DNA of 5,524 bases from Clostridiaceae bacterium (GTDB taxonomy: Bacteria > Bacillota > Clostridia > Oscillospirales > Acutalibacteraceae). The notes under the pieces were generated by a model. The model was given only the letters and a program-made list of their open reading frames with translations, had not been told where the DNA came from and made no database searches. A program made the translations under genes and the position numbers. Where the stretch lies: contig JAEEHZ010000222.1 of assembly GCA_016281115.1 (NCBI GenBank), forward strand, positions 1 through 5,524. The letters run 5' to 3'. This document shows, piece after piece, positions 1-5,524 of the stretch (the first letter of the stretch is position 1; the number at the start of each line of letters is the position of its first letter).

Positions 1-529
1 TCTTTACGGCGCGCATATATATGTCTTTCTTAAACACCTGCGGAGTTTGCACCGTCTTTAAACGGTCCCTATCGGGTGTGGATTTTACGATTAAATTATC
101 GTCAACTTTTTTTACCGTGTCATAAACCGGAGTGCAGGGCGCAACACAGCCATATTCTTCAGCCAAGGTAATAAGCTTGTCCGCTGTTTCGGCAGTAATC
201 AGAGGGCGTGCGCCGTCGTGAATCGCTAAAAGATCAGCGCTTTCATCTGAGGCAGCCACACCGTTTAAAACCGATTCCGATCTTGTGTTTCCGCCCTCGA
301 CGAATTTTACAGGCTTTTTCATTCCGATATTTTCGCATATTTGCTTTAGTCTATCGAAATTCTCTTTCTTTGAAACTATTATGATCTCGTCCGTAAGCAA
401 CGATTTGTTAAACTCTTCAACAGAGTAACTTATAACGGGCCTTCCGCACAAATCAAAAAATATCTTATCAATATTATTGCCCATACGGGTAGAGCTGCCC
501 GCCGCAACTATAATAACAGATGTAAACAT
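1..529 (-). CDS. ispD: 2-C-methyl-D-erythritol 4-phosphate cytidylyltransferase (IspD), 3' end off the window
   Basis: IspD joins CTP and 2-C-methyl-D-erythritol 4-phosphate to give CDP-ME, the third step of the cytoplasmic MEP isoprenoid pathway. The 176 visible codons read as an open frame from ATG 527-529 to the left edge. The N-terminus has the nucleotidyltransferase loop VAAGSSTRMG (residues 8-17) followed by K22, matching the CTP-binding AAGxGxRMG...K pattern. Further on are GGNTRSESV (79-87), HDGARPL (104-110), matching the family's H-D-x-A-R-P segment, and TVQTPQVF (159-166), matching QTPQxF. The family is usually about 225-235 residues, so roughly 50 C-terminal residues lie outside. 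The ATG has AAGGAG (543-548) upstream, at a rather long 13-base spacing. An in-frame TTG at 539-541 is too close to that site to be the start. The gene follows the serine hydrolase by 46 bases on the same strand with no visible terminator, so it is probably co-transcribed. A related cytidylyltransferase such as TarI/IspD-like is the main alternative. Confidence 0.93.
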   Translation of the reverse strand, partial: MFTSVIIVAAGSSTRMGNNIDKIFFDLCGRPVISYSVEEFNKSLLTDEIIIVSKKENFDRLKQICENIGMKKPVKFVEGGNTRSESVLNGVAASDESADLLAIHDGARPLITAETADKLITLAEEYGCVAPCTPVYDTVKKVDDNLIVKSTPDRDRLKTVQTPQVFKKDIYMRAVK

Positions 530-542
530 AACGGTATTCAAA

Positions 543-558
543 CTCCTTGCAAAAAGGA
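543..558 (-). promoter_or_regulatory. ispD ribosome binding site inside a small hairpin
   Basis: On the minus strand AAGGAG (543-548) is the only good Shine-Dalgarno match before the ispD ATG. It is preceded by TCCTT, so TCCTT-TTTGC-AAGGA (544-558) can form a perfect 5-bp stem with a 5-base loop that covers most of the ribosome binding site. The pairing is seen in the sequence. Any effect on translation is inference, and a stem this short with A/U pairs would be weak. Confidence 0.35.
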
Positions 559-575
559 TTGTTGCATTAAATAAT

Positions 576-1742
576 TTATTTCAAGTGTGTTTTTGCGATA
601 TTATCAAGCTGCAGACCAATCTCCGCCGATAACTGCTGCTCGTTATTGCTGAGAACGATAACTTTAATATCGTTTTCATAGTCTATAAGCGAAAACGTTT
701 TGTATCCGCCCAAATTGCCGCTGTGACGCATGATTCCCTTTTGAGAAACTACCCAGCCGCAGGAATATCCTAATTTAGATTTGTCAGATAAAATATATTT
801 AATAGAATCACGTGAAATAATTTTGTTGCCGTAAAAGCCGTTTAGCCATTTGAACATATCGTAAGCATTTGAGCATATCGCGCCTGCGGAATTAAACACG
901 GTTTTGTTATAAACGCGTTCATATTCTTTTCCCCACGAATAGCCCTTTGCGGTCACTGTTGAATTGTCAAGGCTTGTAAATGTCATACCTAATGGCTTAA
1001 ATATATTTTCCGTAACATATTCTTCGTAAGTTTGTCCGGAAGCCTTTTCTATTATCATACCGAGCAAATAGTAATTGGTGTTGCAATATTCGTATACCTT
1101 ACCGGGGGTATTCCAAAGGTCGTAATCCTTTACAAGATCAAATATCTCGCCCGATCTATACTCTTTTGTTTCGTCAAGTTCATCAAGTATATAAGCGTCG
1201 GCAAAATCCTGCAAGCCCGAGGTCATAAAGAGCAGGTTTTCTATTGTAAGCTTATCTGCATATTTATATCCGCTGATGTATTTTGAAAGCTTATCGGTGA
1301 CGTTCAGCTTGCCCTGCTCCTGCAAAAGTAAAATTGCCGCACCCGTAAACTGCTTTGTAAGTGAGGCTATTTGATAAACCGTGTCGTTTTGATTCTTTAT
1401 TTTTGCTTTTGAGTCTGAATATCCGTAAGAGTCACAGTATATTATATTATCCCCAACGCCCAGCAAAACAGTGCCGCTGAAATCGAGGTCCTGCATATAC
1501 GCGCGCATATCGTTTACGGCAGCCTGTTCTTTTTCTGTAAGCCTGTATTCGGACTCTGTGTCTGTGTCGGACTTTTTAGGAGAAGTCAGCGAGATCTCGG
1601 TTTCGGTTATCATCTCGCTTACCGCGCTTTGCTCATTACCGTATGCGTTAGCCGCCACTGCAGTGTCTGCTCCATTTTGAGAACACGCAGTGCAAAAAAT
1701 AAGCATTGCAGATATTATCAGAGCTGTTAATCTGTATTTCAA
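576..1742 (-). CDS. Lipid-anchored serine hydrolase, class C beta-lactamase/PBP4* family
   Basis: The protein has 388 residues. A lipoprotein signal peptide opens it: positive K2/R4, hydrophobic 6-16, then C-T-A-C with C20 as the likely lipidated cysteine. Residues 21-75 are a Ser/Thr/Glu/Ala-rich tether. The catalytic domain follows, with S127-L-T-K130 (SxxK nucleophile motif), Y219-C-N221 (YxN) in the typical context YEYCNTNYYLLG, and H340-S-G342 replacing the KTG box, as in many esterase- or peptidase-like members. The protein should sit on the outer face of the membrane and act on a peptide, ester or amide, perhaps cell-wall D-Ala peptides; the substrate cannot be read from sequence, and antibiotic resistance should not be assumed. 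The start codon is TTG (1740-1742) with GGGG (1750-1753) seven bases upstream. No in-frame ATG lies between it and an upstream stop, and the next ATG (codon 13) would destroy the signal peptide. It lies 40 bases after the zinc-ribbon gene and 46 bases before ispD. Confidence 0.92.
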   Translation of the reverse strand: MKYRLTALIISAMLIFCTACSQNGADTAVAANAYGNEQSAVSEMITETEISLTSPKKSDTDTESEYRLTEKEQAAVNDMRAYMQDLDFSGTVLLGVGDNIIYCDSYGYSDSKAKIKNQNDTVYQIASLTKQFTGAAILLLQEQGKLNVTDKLSKYISGYKYADKLTIENLLFMTSGLQDFADAYILDELDETKEYRSGEIFDLVKDYDLWNTPGKVYEYCNTNYYLLGMIIEKASGQTYEEYVTENIFKPLGMTFTSLDNSTVTAKGYSWGKEYERVYNKTVFNSAGAICSNAYDMFKWLNGFYGNKIISRDSIKYILSDKSKLGYSCGWVVSQKGIMRHSGNLGGYKTFSLIDYENDIKVIVLSNNEQQLSAEIGLQLDNIAKTHLK

Positions 1743-1749
1743 TGAGTTA

Positions 1750-1753
1750 CCCC
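1750..1753 (-). promoter_or_regulatory. Ribosome binding site that supports the TTG start of the serine hydrolase
   Basis: GGGG on the minus strand lies seven bases before TTG 1740-1742. It is the only purine-rich match nearby and fits the TTG better than any other candidate. Together with the intact lipoprotein signal peptide that results, it decides the start. Confidence 0.55.
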
Positions 1754-1782
1754 ATTTCTGTTGTGTTAATTATTTCAGGCAT

Positions 1783-2286
1783 TTATGACAGTAATTGCTT
1801 TATCCACTCCATAATGCCGTCGGTAAAAAACACCGCCGCCATAATGATAAGCAAAAATACAAACATCATAACTGCCGTAAGCTTTTTAGAGGGCTCGCCG
1901 GCAACCTGACCGGGGTCGGTCACTTTGAGAGATTCTATCTCGCTTTCAAATGTTTCATCAGAAGCGGAGCAATCGGCTTCCATCCCCAAACCGGAAATTA
2001 TCTCTCTTGCCTTAGCATATGCCTGAAATGGCACAAGTATTCTGTGATTCTCAGAATAAGATCCCGTTATCGCGTTTGCGCCTGTTTCGTTTTTTTCCGG
2101 CTTTTCAAGAAACACTATATTATTGTCTTTTAAAGCGCCTTCTATACTTGAGCGTTCAAATCCGCAGGCGGTCACAAGATAAGAGGGTGTGTTCAGCTTA
2201 TCAATTTTGTATAGATTCTTTCCGCAGTTTTCACACTGTGAAGCTTCGTTTGTATGTAGTTTTCCGCATCTTTTGCAGTACATCAT
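1783..2286 (-). CDS. Zinc-ribbon / DUF2007-like protein with C-terminal membrane anchor, function unknown
   Basis: The protein has 167 residues and no recognised function. Residues 1-24 form a short zinc ribbon, C4-x2-C7 and C18-x2-C21, each knuckle followed by G-K. Residues about 34-102 resemble the small DUF2007 fold (putative signal-transducing domain): an LVTACGF strand, a helix with GALKDNNIVF, then a strand and helix RILVPFQAYAKAREIISGLG. An acidic, Ser-rich linker (103-132) follows. K134/K135 then precede one strongly hydrophobic helix (136-154), leaving about 13 residues. This predicts a tail-anchored protein with its zinc ribbon and middle domain in the cytoplasm. Two ATG codons stand in tandem (2284-2286 and 2281-2283). 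The ribosome binding site is weak (GGA, 2296-2298 region), and the gene starts only 17 bases after the asparaginase, so translational coupling is plausible. The DUF2007 match is by pattern only. It could be a sensor, an adaptor or a membrane-protein quality-control factor; none of these is supported directly. Confidence 0.85.
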   Translation of the reverse strand: MMYCKRCGKLHTNEASQCENCGKNLYKIDKLNTPSYLVTACGFERSSIEGALKDNNIVFLEKPEKNETGANAITGSYSENHRILVPFQAYAKAREIISGLGMEADCSASDETFESEIESLKVTDPGQVAGEPSKKLTAVMMFVFLLIIMAAVFFTDGIMEWIKQLLS

Positions 2287-2303
2287 AATATCACGTCCGT
2301 TTA

Positions 2304-3329
2304 TTACATATTTATATGTTCAAAATAAAGATTCTTATTTATGTATTCCTTGGGCGGCATCTCGCTCTGATTATAGGCTATGTGAAGCTTCGCCCTTGCT
2401 GCCTCGGGCGAAATGTTTACAAGCGGAATTGCTCCCGATTCAAGCAATATTCTGCTTGAATCATAAATTCCCGTGCCTTCGCTTTTAAAAGATGATAAAT
2501 AAAAATCTATGTTTTTATTTTTGCATTTTTCTATAAACTCAGGTAAAGAATAATTGCCATGGCTTGTACACCCCGTAGATGAATGATACAAAAAGTGCAA
2601 AACACAGGCAGGGCTTTCGTCCAAATTCAAAAACTTGTAATTTAATCCCGTATACGGCTTGATTACAAGAATATCTTTTTTAAATACAACGCTGTTTTTA
2701 AGCGTAGGCTCTGTTATAGAGTTAATTTGTTCAAATGTTGGATTTATCTTGTTAATTTCAGGGACAAATACCTCGTTTTGCATATATCCGAAGGGCGCGC
2801 CTCCGTAGCTTGAAAATTCATCGCTGAAAGAATCGGCTTCTTTTATTCTTGTAGACAAGTAAACGGTATCGTTTCCTTTAAAATCTCTGTATATACTGTA
2901 AACGCCTTTTAAACCGCTGTTTTTGATAAAACATACGGCGTTTCTGAAATTTATAAGCCCATTGCTTTTCGGGTGTCCCAAAGGATACCCCGACGCGACA
3001 AGAATTATCGGCACGGGGGCATGTCCGTAAAGCATGCCTATAAGTGCCGCGGAATACGAAAGTGTATCGCTTCCGTGTGTAATTATAACACCGTCGTAAT
3101 CTTTAGGTCTTATATTTTTCAGAGTTTTGCAGAGAATATTCCACTGCTCGGGTGTAAAATTCTCACTTAACATATTAATAGGTCTTATTACATCAAAATC
3201 AACATCGTTTCCGTATTGCTTTTGATATAAGTCCATTATCAGATATACAGATTCATCACTTACATTTATTAATTTATCGTGTATATGGCTGCCTATTGTG
3301 CCACCGGTCAATATAACAAGAATTTTCAT
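2304..3329 (-). CDS. Divergent L-asparaginase family protein, cytoplasmic type I-like
   Basis: The protein has 341 residues, the usual length for type I (AnsA-like) L-asparaginases, and no signal peptide, so a cytoplasmic enzyme hydrolysing L-asparagine or a similar amide to aspartate and ammonia is likely. Near the N-terminus is TGGTIGS (8-14), whose T11 corresponds to the catalytic threonine. The second active-site box is THGSDTL (84-90), where the family normally has HGTDT, so S87-D88 replaces the Thr-Asp pair. S122-N-G...N127 and R161-I-K163 fit the positions of the conserved downstream Asp/Asn and Lys segments. The C-terminal half keeps the type I pattern VIKPYTGLN (232-240), SHGNYSLPEF where GTGN is usual, the SSFKSEGTGIY region and SPEAARAKL (307-315). 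ATG 3327-3329 has GGAGG (3337-3341) seven bases upstream, a strong start. It ends in tandem TAA TAA. It lacks the N-terminal extension of archaeal GatD, and no gatE is nearby. It heads the second transcription unit. Confidence 0.88.
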   Translation of the reverse strand: MKILVILTGGTIGSHIHDKLINVSDESVYLIMDLYQKQYGNDVDFDVIRPINMLSENFTPEQWNILCKTLKNIRPKDYDGVIITHGSDTLSYSAALIGMLYGHAPVPIILVASGYPLGHPKSNGLINFRNAVCFIKNSGLKGVYSIYRDFKGNDTVYLSTRIKEADSFSDEFSSYGGAPFGYMQNEVFVPEINKINPTFEQINSITEPTLKNSVVFKKDILVIKPYTGLNYKFLNLDESPACVLHFLYHSSTGCTSHGNYSLPEFIEKCKNKNIDFYLSSFKSEGTGIYDSSRILLESGAIPLVNISPEAARAKLHIAYNQSEMPPKEYINKNLYFEHINM

Positions 3330-3336
3330 TTATAAG

Positions 3337-3341
3337 CCTCC
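3337..3341 (-). promoter_or_regulatory. Strong ribosome binding site of the asparaginase gene
   Basis: GGAGG on the minus strand stands seven bases before the ATG at 3327-3329. It is the best Shine-Dalgarno match in the window and fixes the start of the first gene behind the 3367-3395 promoter. Confidence 0.8.
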
Positions 3342-3366
3342 GTATGTGCGTATGAAAACATCAAAC

Positions 3367-3395
3367 AGTATAGCACACAACGACATTATATGCAA
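3367..3395 (-). promoter_or_regulatory. Sigma-A type promoter with extended -10, upstream of the asparaginase gene
   Basis: On the minus strand a -35 box TTGCAT (3390-3395) is separated by exactly 17 bases from a -10 box TATACT (3367-3372). The -10 is preceded by TGC, giving the extended -10 form TGn-TATACT. The -10 matches the consensus TATAAT at five of six positions and the -35 matches TTGACA at four of six. Transcription would start near 3360, about 30 bases before the ATG and with room for the ribosome binding site at 3337-3341. The motif is seen directly; use in the cell is inference. The gap of 89 bases (3330-3418) holds nothing else recognisable except the palindrome over the -35. Confidence 0.65.
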
Positions 3396-3398
3396 TGT
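3383..3398. promoter_or_regulatory. Short palindrome over the -35 box, possible operator
   Basis: ACATT and AATGT form a perfect 5-bp inverted repeat around a 6-base centre, and the site covers the -35 box of the 3367-3395 promoter. This position is typical of a repressor operator. The arms are short and A/T-rich, so chance is quite possible. I cannot tie it to a known regulator. Confidence 0.25.
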
Positions 3399-3418
3399 TT
3401 TTACAAAATAAACATAGT

Positions 3419-4912
3419 TTATCCCATATTCATAAGGTCTGAAATGACATTTGTTATCGCCCTTGCCGTATCGCCTGCGGACATACTGATTTCATTTGTT
3501 TCGTCAGAGGCTGTCTCCCCTGCACAGCCGCTTAAATATGCACCAGCGCTTGCAGCCAAAAGAATATCGTCGTTATATCCGCAAAGCGCGGCAATAACGC
3601 CGCTTAACACATCGCCGCTGCCTGCAGTAGCCATTGCGGCACAGCCTTTTTCCACTATATTTACGGTTTTACCGTCTGTTATTATTGTAGACGGACCTTT
3701 CAGCAAAACCGCAACGCCGTATTTTTCGGCATATTCCTTTGCGGCTTTTACGGGGTCGTTCAGTATTTCTTCAACACTAAGCCCTGTAAGGCGGGAAAAT
3801 TCTTTGTTATGCGGGGTGACTATTATTCTGCAATTCGAGTTTTTAATTGTTTCGCCGTTAATTTGAGCCAAGCAAGTCAAAGCGTCTGCGTCAATAATCA
3901 GCCTGCCTTTGTAATTCTTTAGAATATATTCAAGTATCTTTTTGGTATCATCGGATACCCCTATGCCCATACCCATTGCAATACACTTATACTTTTCCAT
4001 AAGCCCGTCAATACCGTCTTTATCAAAGAGCATGTCACCCTTGTTGTCGGGCATTGGATAGAGCGTGCTTTCAAGTATTTGCGGAATAATAAGGTTGCAT
4101 ATGCTTTCGGGTGCCGCAACGGTAACAACACCTGCGCCGCAGCGAACTGCGCAAGCAGCTGTATTTGCAAGGCGTATTGCTCCGCTGTACTTCTTGCTTC
4201 CGCCGATAAGCGCAATATAGCCGTAAGTAGATTTGTTAGAAAAATTTTTCCGCTTTCGCAAAGCATTTTTGCAATCCGAAGCCTCAAACAATTGGTATGG
4301 GGGTTCCACGGGTGAAATACCTATATCGCAATTCATCTTGTGTTTTATATTATCCTTTGCCATATTCAGAAAATGTCCGGGCTTGTATCCGCCTATGCTC
4401 ACGGTCAAGTCAGATTTGACGCACATTTCGCACATTCCGCTGTCGCCGTTTAATCCGCTGTTTATATCAACGCTCACAACATATGCGTTACTGTTATTAA
4501 TCGCATTAACGGCGGCTTTTTGCAGCGGCGGCAATTCGCCGTGAAATCCCGTTCCGAATATGCAGTCGACTATGGTGTTATATTCTTCAAACGAGGTGTT
4601 GTATTCGTAATTCTTTACGCTTATTCCTGTTTGCACACAAATATCATAATAATACCTGCCGTCCTCCGAGAATTTATCAGATAACAGAAATATTTCACAG
4701 TTACAGCCTTCCTTGTTCAACAACAACGCCAGCACATATCCGTCGCCGGCGTTGTTGCCGCTTCCGCAGACTATTGCAACAGGCTCTTTCCATAAAACAT
4801 TTTCAAATACAGCCCTTCCTGCTCTGAGCATAAGGTCCTTTGATGAAACGGAATGCTTTATGGTTGACGCGTCACTTTTCCTCATATTATCAACAGATAA
4901 AATATTTTGCAT
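3419..4912 (-). CDS. nnr: Bifunctional NAD(P)H-hydrate epimerase / ADP-dependent NAD(P)H-hydrate dehydratase
   Basis: This 497-residue enzyme repairs NADHX and NADPHX, hydrated forms of the cofactors: the N-terminal half epimerises the R and S forms and the C-terminal half dehydrates the S form at the expense of ADP. The YjeF-N domain (about 1-215) shows GSGNNAGDGYVLA (50-62), D116 in IVDCIFGTGF, and VDINSGLNGDSG (148-159). The ribokinase-like NnrD domain (about 222-497) shows GGSKKYSGA (237-245), DADAL (341-345), TPHNKEFSRL (366-375), LKGPSTII (404-411) and ATAGSGDVLSG (428-438) with the probable catalytic D434. Length and domain order match the standard fusion. Two positions differ from the usual consensus: N151 in place of Pro in DxPSG, and A55 in place of Gly in GNNGGDG. 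ATG 4910-4912 has AGAGGTGG (4916-4923) before it. It starts 12 bases after folT ends, so the two genes are almost surely co-transcribed. Confidence 0.96.
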   Translation of the reverse strand: MQNILSVDNMRKSDASTIKHSVSSKDLMLRAGRAVFENVLWKEPVAIVCGSGNNAGDGYVLALLLNKEGCNCEIFLLSDKFSEDGRYYYDICVQTGISVKNYEYNTSFEEYNTIVDCIFGTGFHGELPPLQKAAVNAINNSNAYVVSVDINSGLNGDSGMCEMCVKSDLTVSIGGYKPGHFLNMAKDNIKHKMNCDIGISPVEPPYQLFEASDCKNALRKRKNFSNKSTYGYIALIGGSKKYSGAIRLANTAACAVRCGAGVVTVAAPESICNLIIPQILESTLYPMPDNKGDMLFDKDGIDGLMEKYKCIAMGMGIGVSDDTKKILEYILKNYKGRLIIDADALTCLAQINGETIKNSNCRIIVTPHNKEFSRLTGLSVEEILNDPVKAAKEYAEKYGVAVLLKGPSTIITDGKTVNIVEKGCAAMATAGSGDVLSGVIAALCGYNDDILLAASAGAYLSGCAGETASDETNEISMSAGDTARAITNVISDLMNMG

Positions 4913-4915
4913 GAT

Positions 4916-4923
4916 CCACCTCT
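4916..4923 (-). promoter_or_regulatory. Ribosome binding site of nnr, within the 12-base gap after folT
   Basis: AGAGGTGG on the minus strand fills most of the space between the folT stop codon (4925-4927) and the nnr ATG. The AGAGG part is six bases from the ATG. This compact arrangement supports translation of both genes from one transcript. Confidence 0.7.
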
Positions 4924-4924
4924 G

Positions 4925-5488
4925 TTATCTGCGAGTAAGCGAATGTTTTTTCAAAGCCACTGCCGGCTTATAAAACAGCATAATTACGCTAACGTCTATC
5001 GGCAACATAATTACGGCTTTCAAAAGTCTGCTTGCAAGCACCGCAATATAAGCGTTTCCGAACATAATAACGAGCCAAAGGGATGAAAGCAGCAACTCTA
5101 CAAAAACTATTATTATGACCTCGCAAATTATAACTCTTAAAAGCGTGAGCTTTTTGTTATAGAAAAAGAACCCATAGATCATACCGATAATTATCCCGTT
5201 CAGGGTAAATCCGGGAAAATAGCTACCGCCAACAGGATTGAACACATATGATAAAATATCTCCCAATCCGCCGATAAGCGCGGCGGGAACAGGTCCGTAC
5301 ATGATGCCCGCAACAGCGGTGGGAGCAAACGCAAAACCAAGCTTTACGGTAGGGACAACAAGAACGGTCAAATAACCCAGTATTGTCCTTATCGCGAGCA
5401 AAAGTCCGCAAAACGTAAGCGACAACAGATTTTTAAGCTCACGAGCTGAATTTTTCAATATTTGACCTGTTTTTCTTATAATATTCAT
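4925..5488 (-). CDS. folT: ECF transporter S component, folate-type (FolT family)
   Basis: This is a small, very hydrophobic membrane protein (187 residues from the chosen start) that would bind the vitamin and work with a shared EcfA-EcfA'-EcfT energising module to import folate. It has about six membrane helices. Helix 1 carries a G28-x3-A32 small-residue motif, which suits contact with EcfT. The FolT-type core is clear: LGFAFAPTAVAGIMYGP (50-66), GD at 76-77 before SYVFNPVGGSYFPGFTLNG (about 80-98), then IYGFFFYNKK. The C-terminus is basic. A longer reading from GTG 5498-5500 adds four residues, but that codon overlaps the only ribosome binding site (GGAG, 5500-5503), so ATG 5486-5488, 11 bases from it, is preferred. 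No EcfA or EcfT gene is in the window, so the module must be encoded elsewhere. Folate specificity is by family resemblance; another pterin-like or related vitamin is possible. Confidence 0.87.
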   Translation of the reverse strand: MNIIRKTGQILKNSARELKNLLSLTFCGLLLAIRTILGYLTVLVVPTVKLGFAFAPTAVAGIMYGPVPAALIGGLGDILSYVFNPVGGSYFPGFTLNGIIIGMIYGFFFYNKKLTLLRVIICEVIIIVFVELLLSSLWLVIMFGNAYIAVLASRLLKAVIMLPIDVSVIMLFYKPAVALKKHSLTRR

Positions 5489-5499
5489 ATTATTGATCA

Positions 5500-5503
5500 C
5501 TCC
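5500..5503 (-). promoter_or_regulatory. Ribosome binding site that decides the folT start
   Basis: GGAG on the minus strand is followed 11 bases later by ATG 5486-5488. The GTG at 5498-5500 uses the last G of this same motif, so it cannot be served by it, and no other purine-rich site is seen in the remaining 21 bases up to the window edge. Confidence 0.5.
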
Positions 5504-5524
5504 ATATAAAAAGCAACAGAAGAA
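5501..5524 (-). other. Short folT leader, cut by the window edge
   Basis: Only 24 bases of the leader are present. On the minus strand they are pyrimidine-rich, with a CTTTTTAT run just before the ribosome binding site. Many Firmicute folT genes have a tetrahydrofolate riboswitch in this position (established knowledge), but too little sequence is visible to see one here. No promoter can be recognised in this fragment. Confidence 0.3.

Noticed and set aside
1553..1575. A short tandem tctgtg-like repeat in the serine hydrolase gene.
   Set aside because: It encodes the Ser-Asp-Thr-Asp-Thr-Glu-Ser part of the low-complexity tether. It is too short and ordinary to claim a phase-variable repeat.
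1747..1755. A minimal ATG-GGG-TAA frame just before the TTG start of the serine hydrolase, which could look like a start-stop control element.
   Set aside because: It has no ribosome binding site of its own. The GGGG is better explained as the ribosome binding site for the TTG, and such a tiny frame is likely by chance.
1795..2488. Three overlapping plus-strand open frames opposite the zinc-ribbon gene and the end of the asparaginase gene.
   Set aside because: They are antisense shadows: no signal, domain or ribosome binding site, and both minus-strand genes are supported by motifs.
3399..3418. A possible terminator after nnr (TTTTGTAAAA on the minus strand).
   Set aside because: The pairing is only four A/U pairs with a 2-base loop and has no GC stem or following U tract, so it cannot act as an intrinsic terminator.
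3390..3866. A 158-codon plus-strand open frame with a hydrophobic, Ala/Ser/Pro-rich translation.
   Set aside because: It lies antisense to the 3' end of nnr, whose motifs are clear. Its composition is what is expected from reading that gene backwards, and it has no recognisable domain or good ribosome binding site.
3961..4287. A 108-codon minus-strand open frame inside nnr.
   Set aside because: It is a frame-shifted reading of the well-supported NnrD/YjeF-N coding region, with no motif of its own.
4203..5281. A shared 14-base string (ccgccgataagcgc) near 4200 and near 5270, considered as a direct repeat.
   Set aside because: Both copies encode Ala-Leu-Ile-Gly-Gly in glycine-rich segments of two different proteins, so the match follows from similar codons and does not point to a repeat element.

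Overview
The window carries six protein-coding genes, all on the minus strand and tightly packed. It suggests a Clostridia-type Firmicute, possibly of the Ruminococcaceae/Oscillospiraceae kind. The reasons are the strong GGAGG-type ribosome binding sites, the moderate-to-low GC by eye, an ECF-type vitamin transporter S component, the MEP isoprenoid route (IspD), a one-domain lipobox lipoprotein, and zinc-ribbon membrane proteins. This placement is inference from style and gene content; no marker gene such as rRNA is present.

In the direction of transcription (right to left), the layout is as follows. (1) A folate-type ECF transporter S component (FolT family) ends at 4925. (2) Twelve bases further on starts a full-length bifunctional NAD(P)HX epimerase/dehydratase (3419-4912), which repairs damaged NAD(P)H. 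(3) An 89-base gap (3330-3418) holds a good sigma-A promoter with an extended -10 and a short palindrome over its -35. (4) A divergent type I L-asparaginase-family protein follows (2304-3329). (5) Seventeen bases later is a small protein with an N-terminal zinc ribbon, a DUF2007-like middle and a C-terminal membrane helix (1783-2286). (6) Forty bases later is a lipid-anchored serine hydrolase of the class C beta-lactamase/PBP4* family that starts with TTG (576-1742). (7) After 46 bases comes ispD, cut by the left window edge (1-529).

The likely transcription units are folT-nnr, with its promoter beyond the right edge, and asparaginase-zinc ribbon-serine hydrolase-ispD, driven by the promoter at 3367-3395. 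No intrinsic terminator was seen between them, so read-through is possible. The first unit deals with cofactors (folate uptake, nicotinamide cofactor repair). The second mixes amide or amino-acid hydrolysis, an unknown membrane protein, a cell-surface hydrolase and isoprenoid synthesis, and I see no single pathway that unites it.

No RNA gene, insertion sequence, CRISPR array, phage gene or long repeat was found. Apart from the uncharacterised zinc-ribbon protein and some unusual motif residues in the asparaginase and the Nnr protein, this looks like ordinary chromosomal housekeeping and accessory sequence. I do not see a convincing new multi-gene system.
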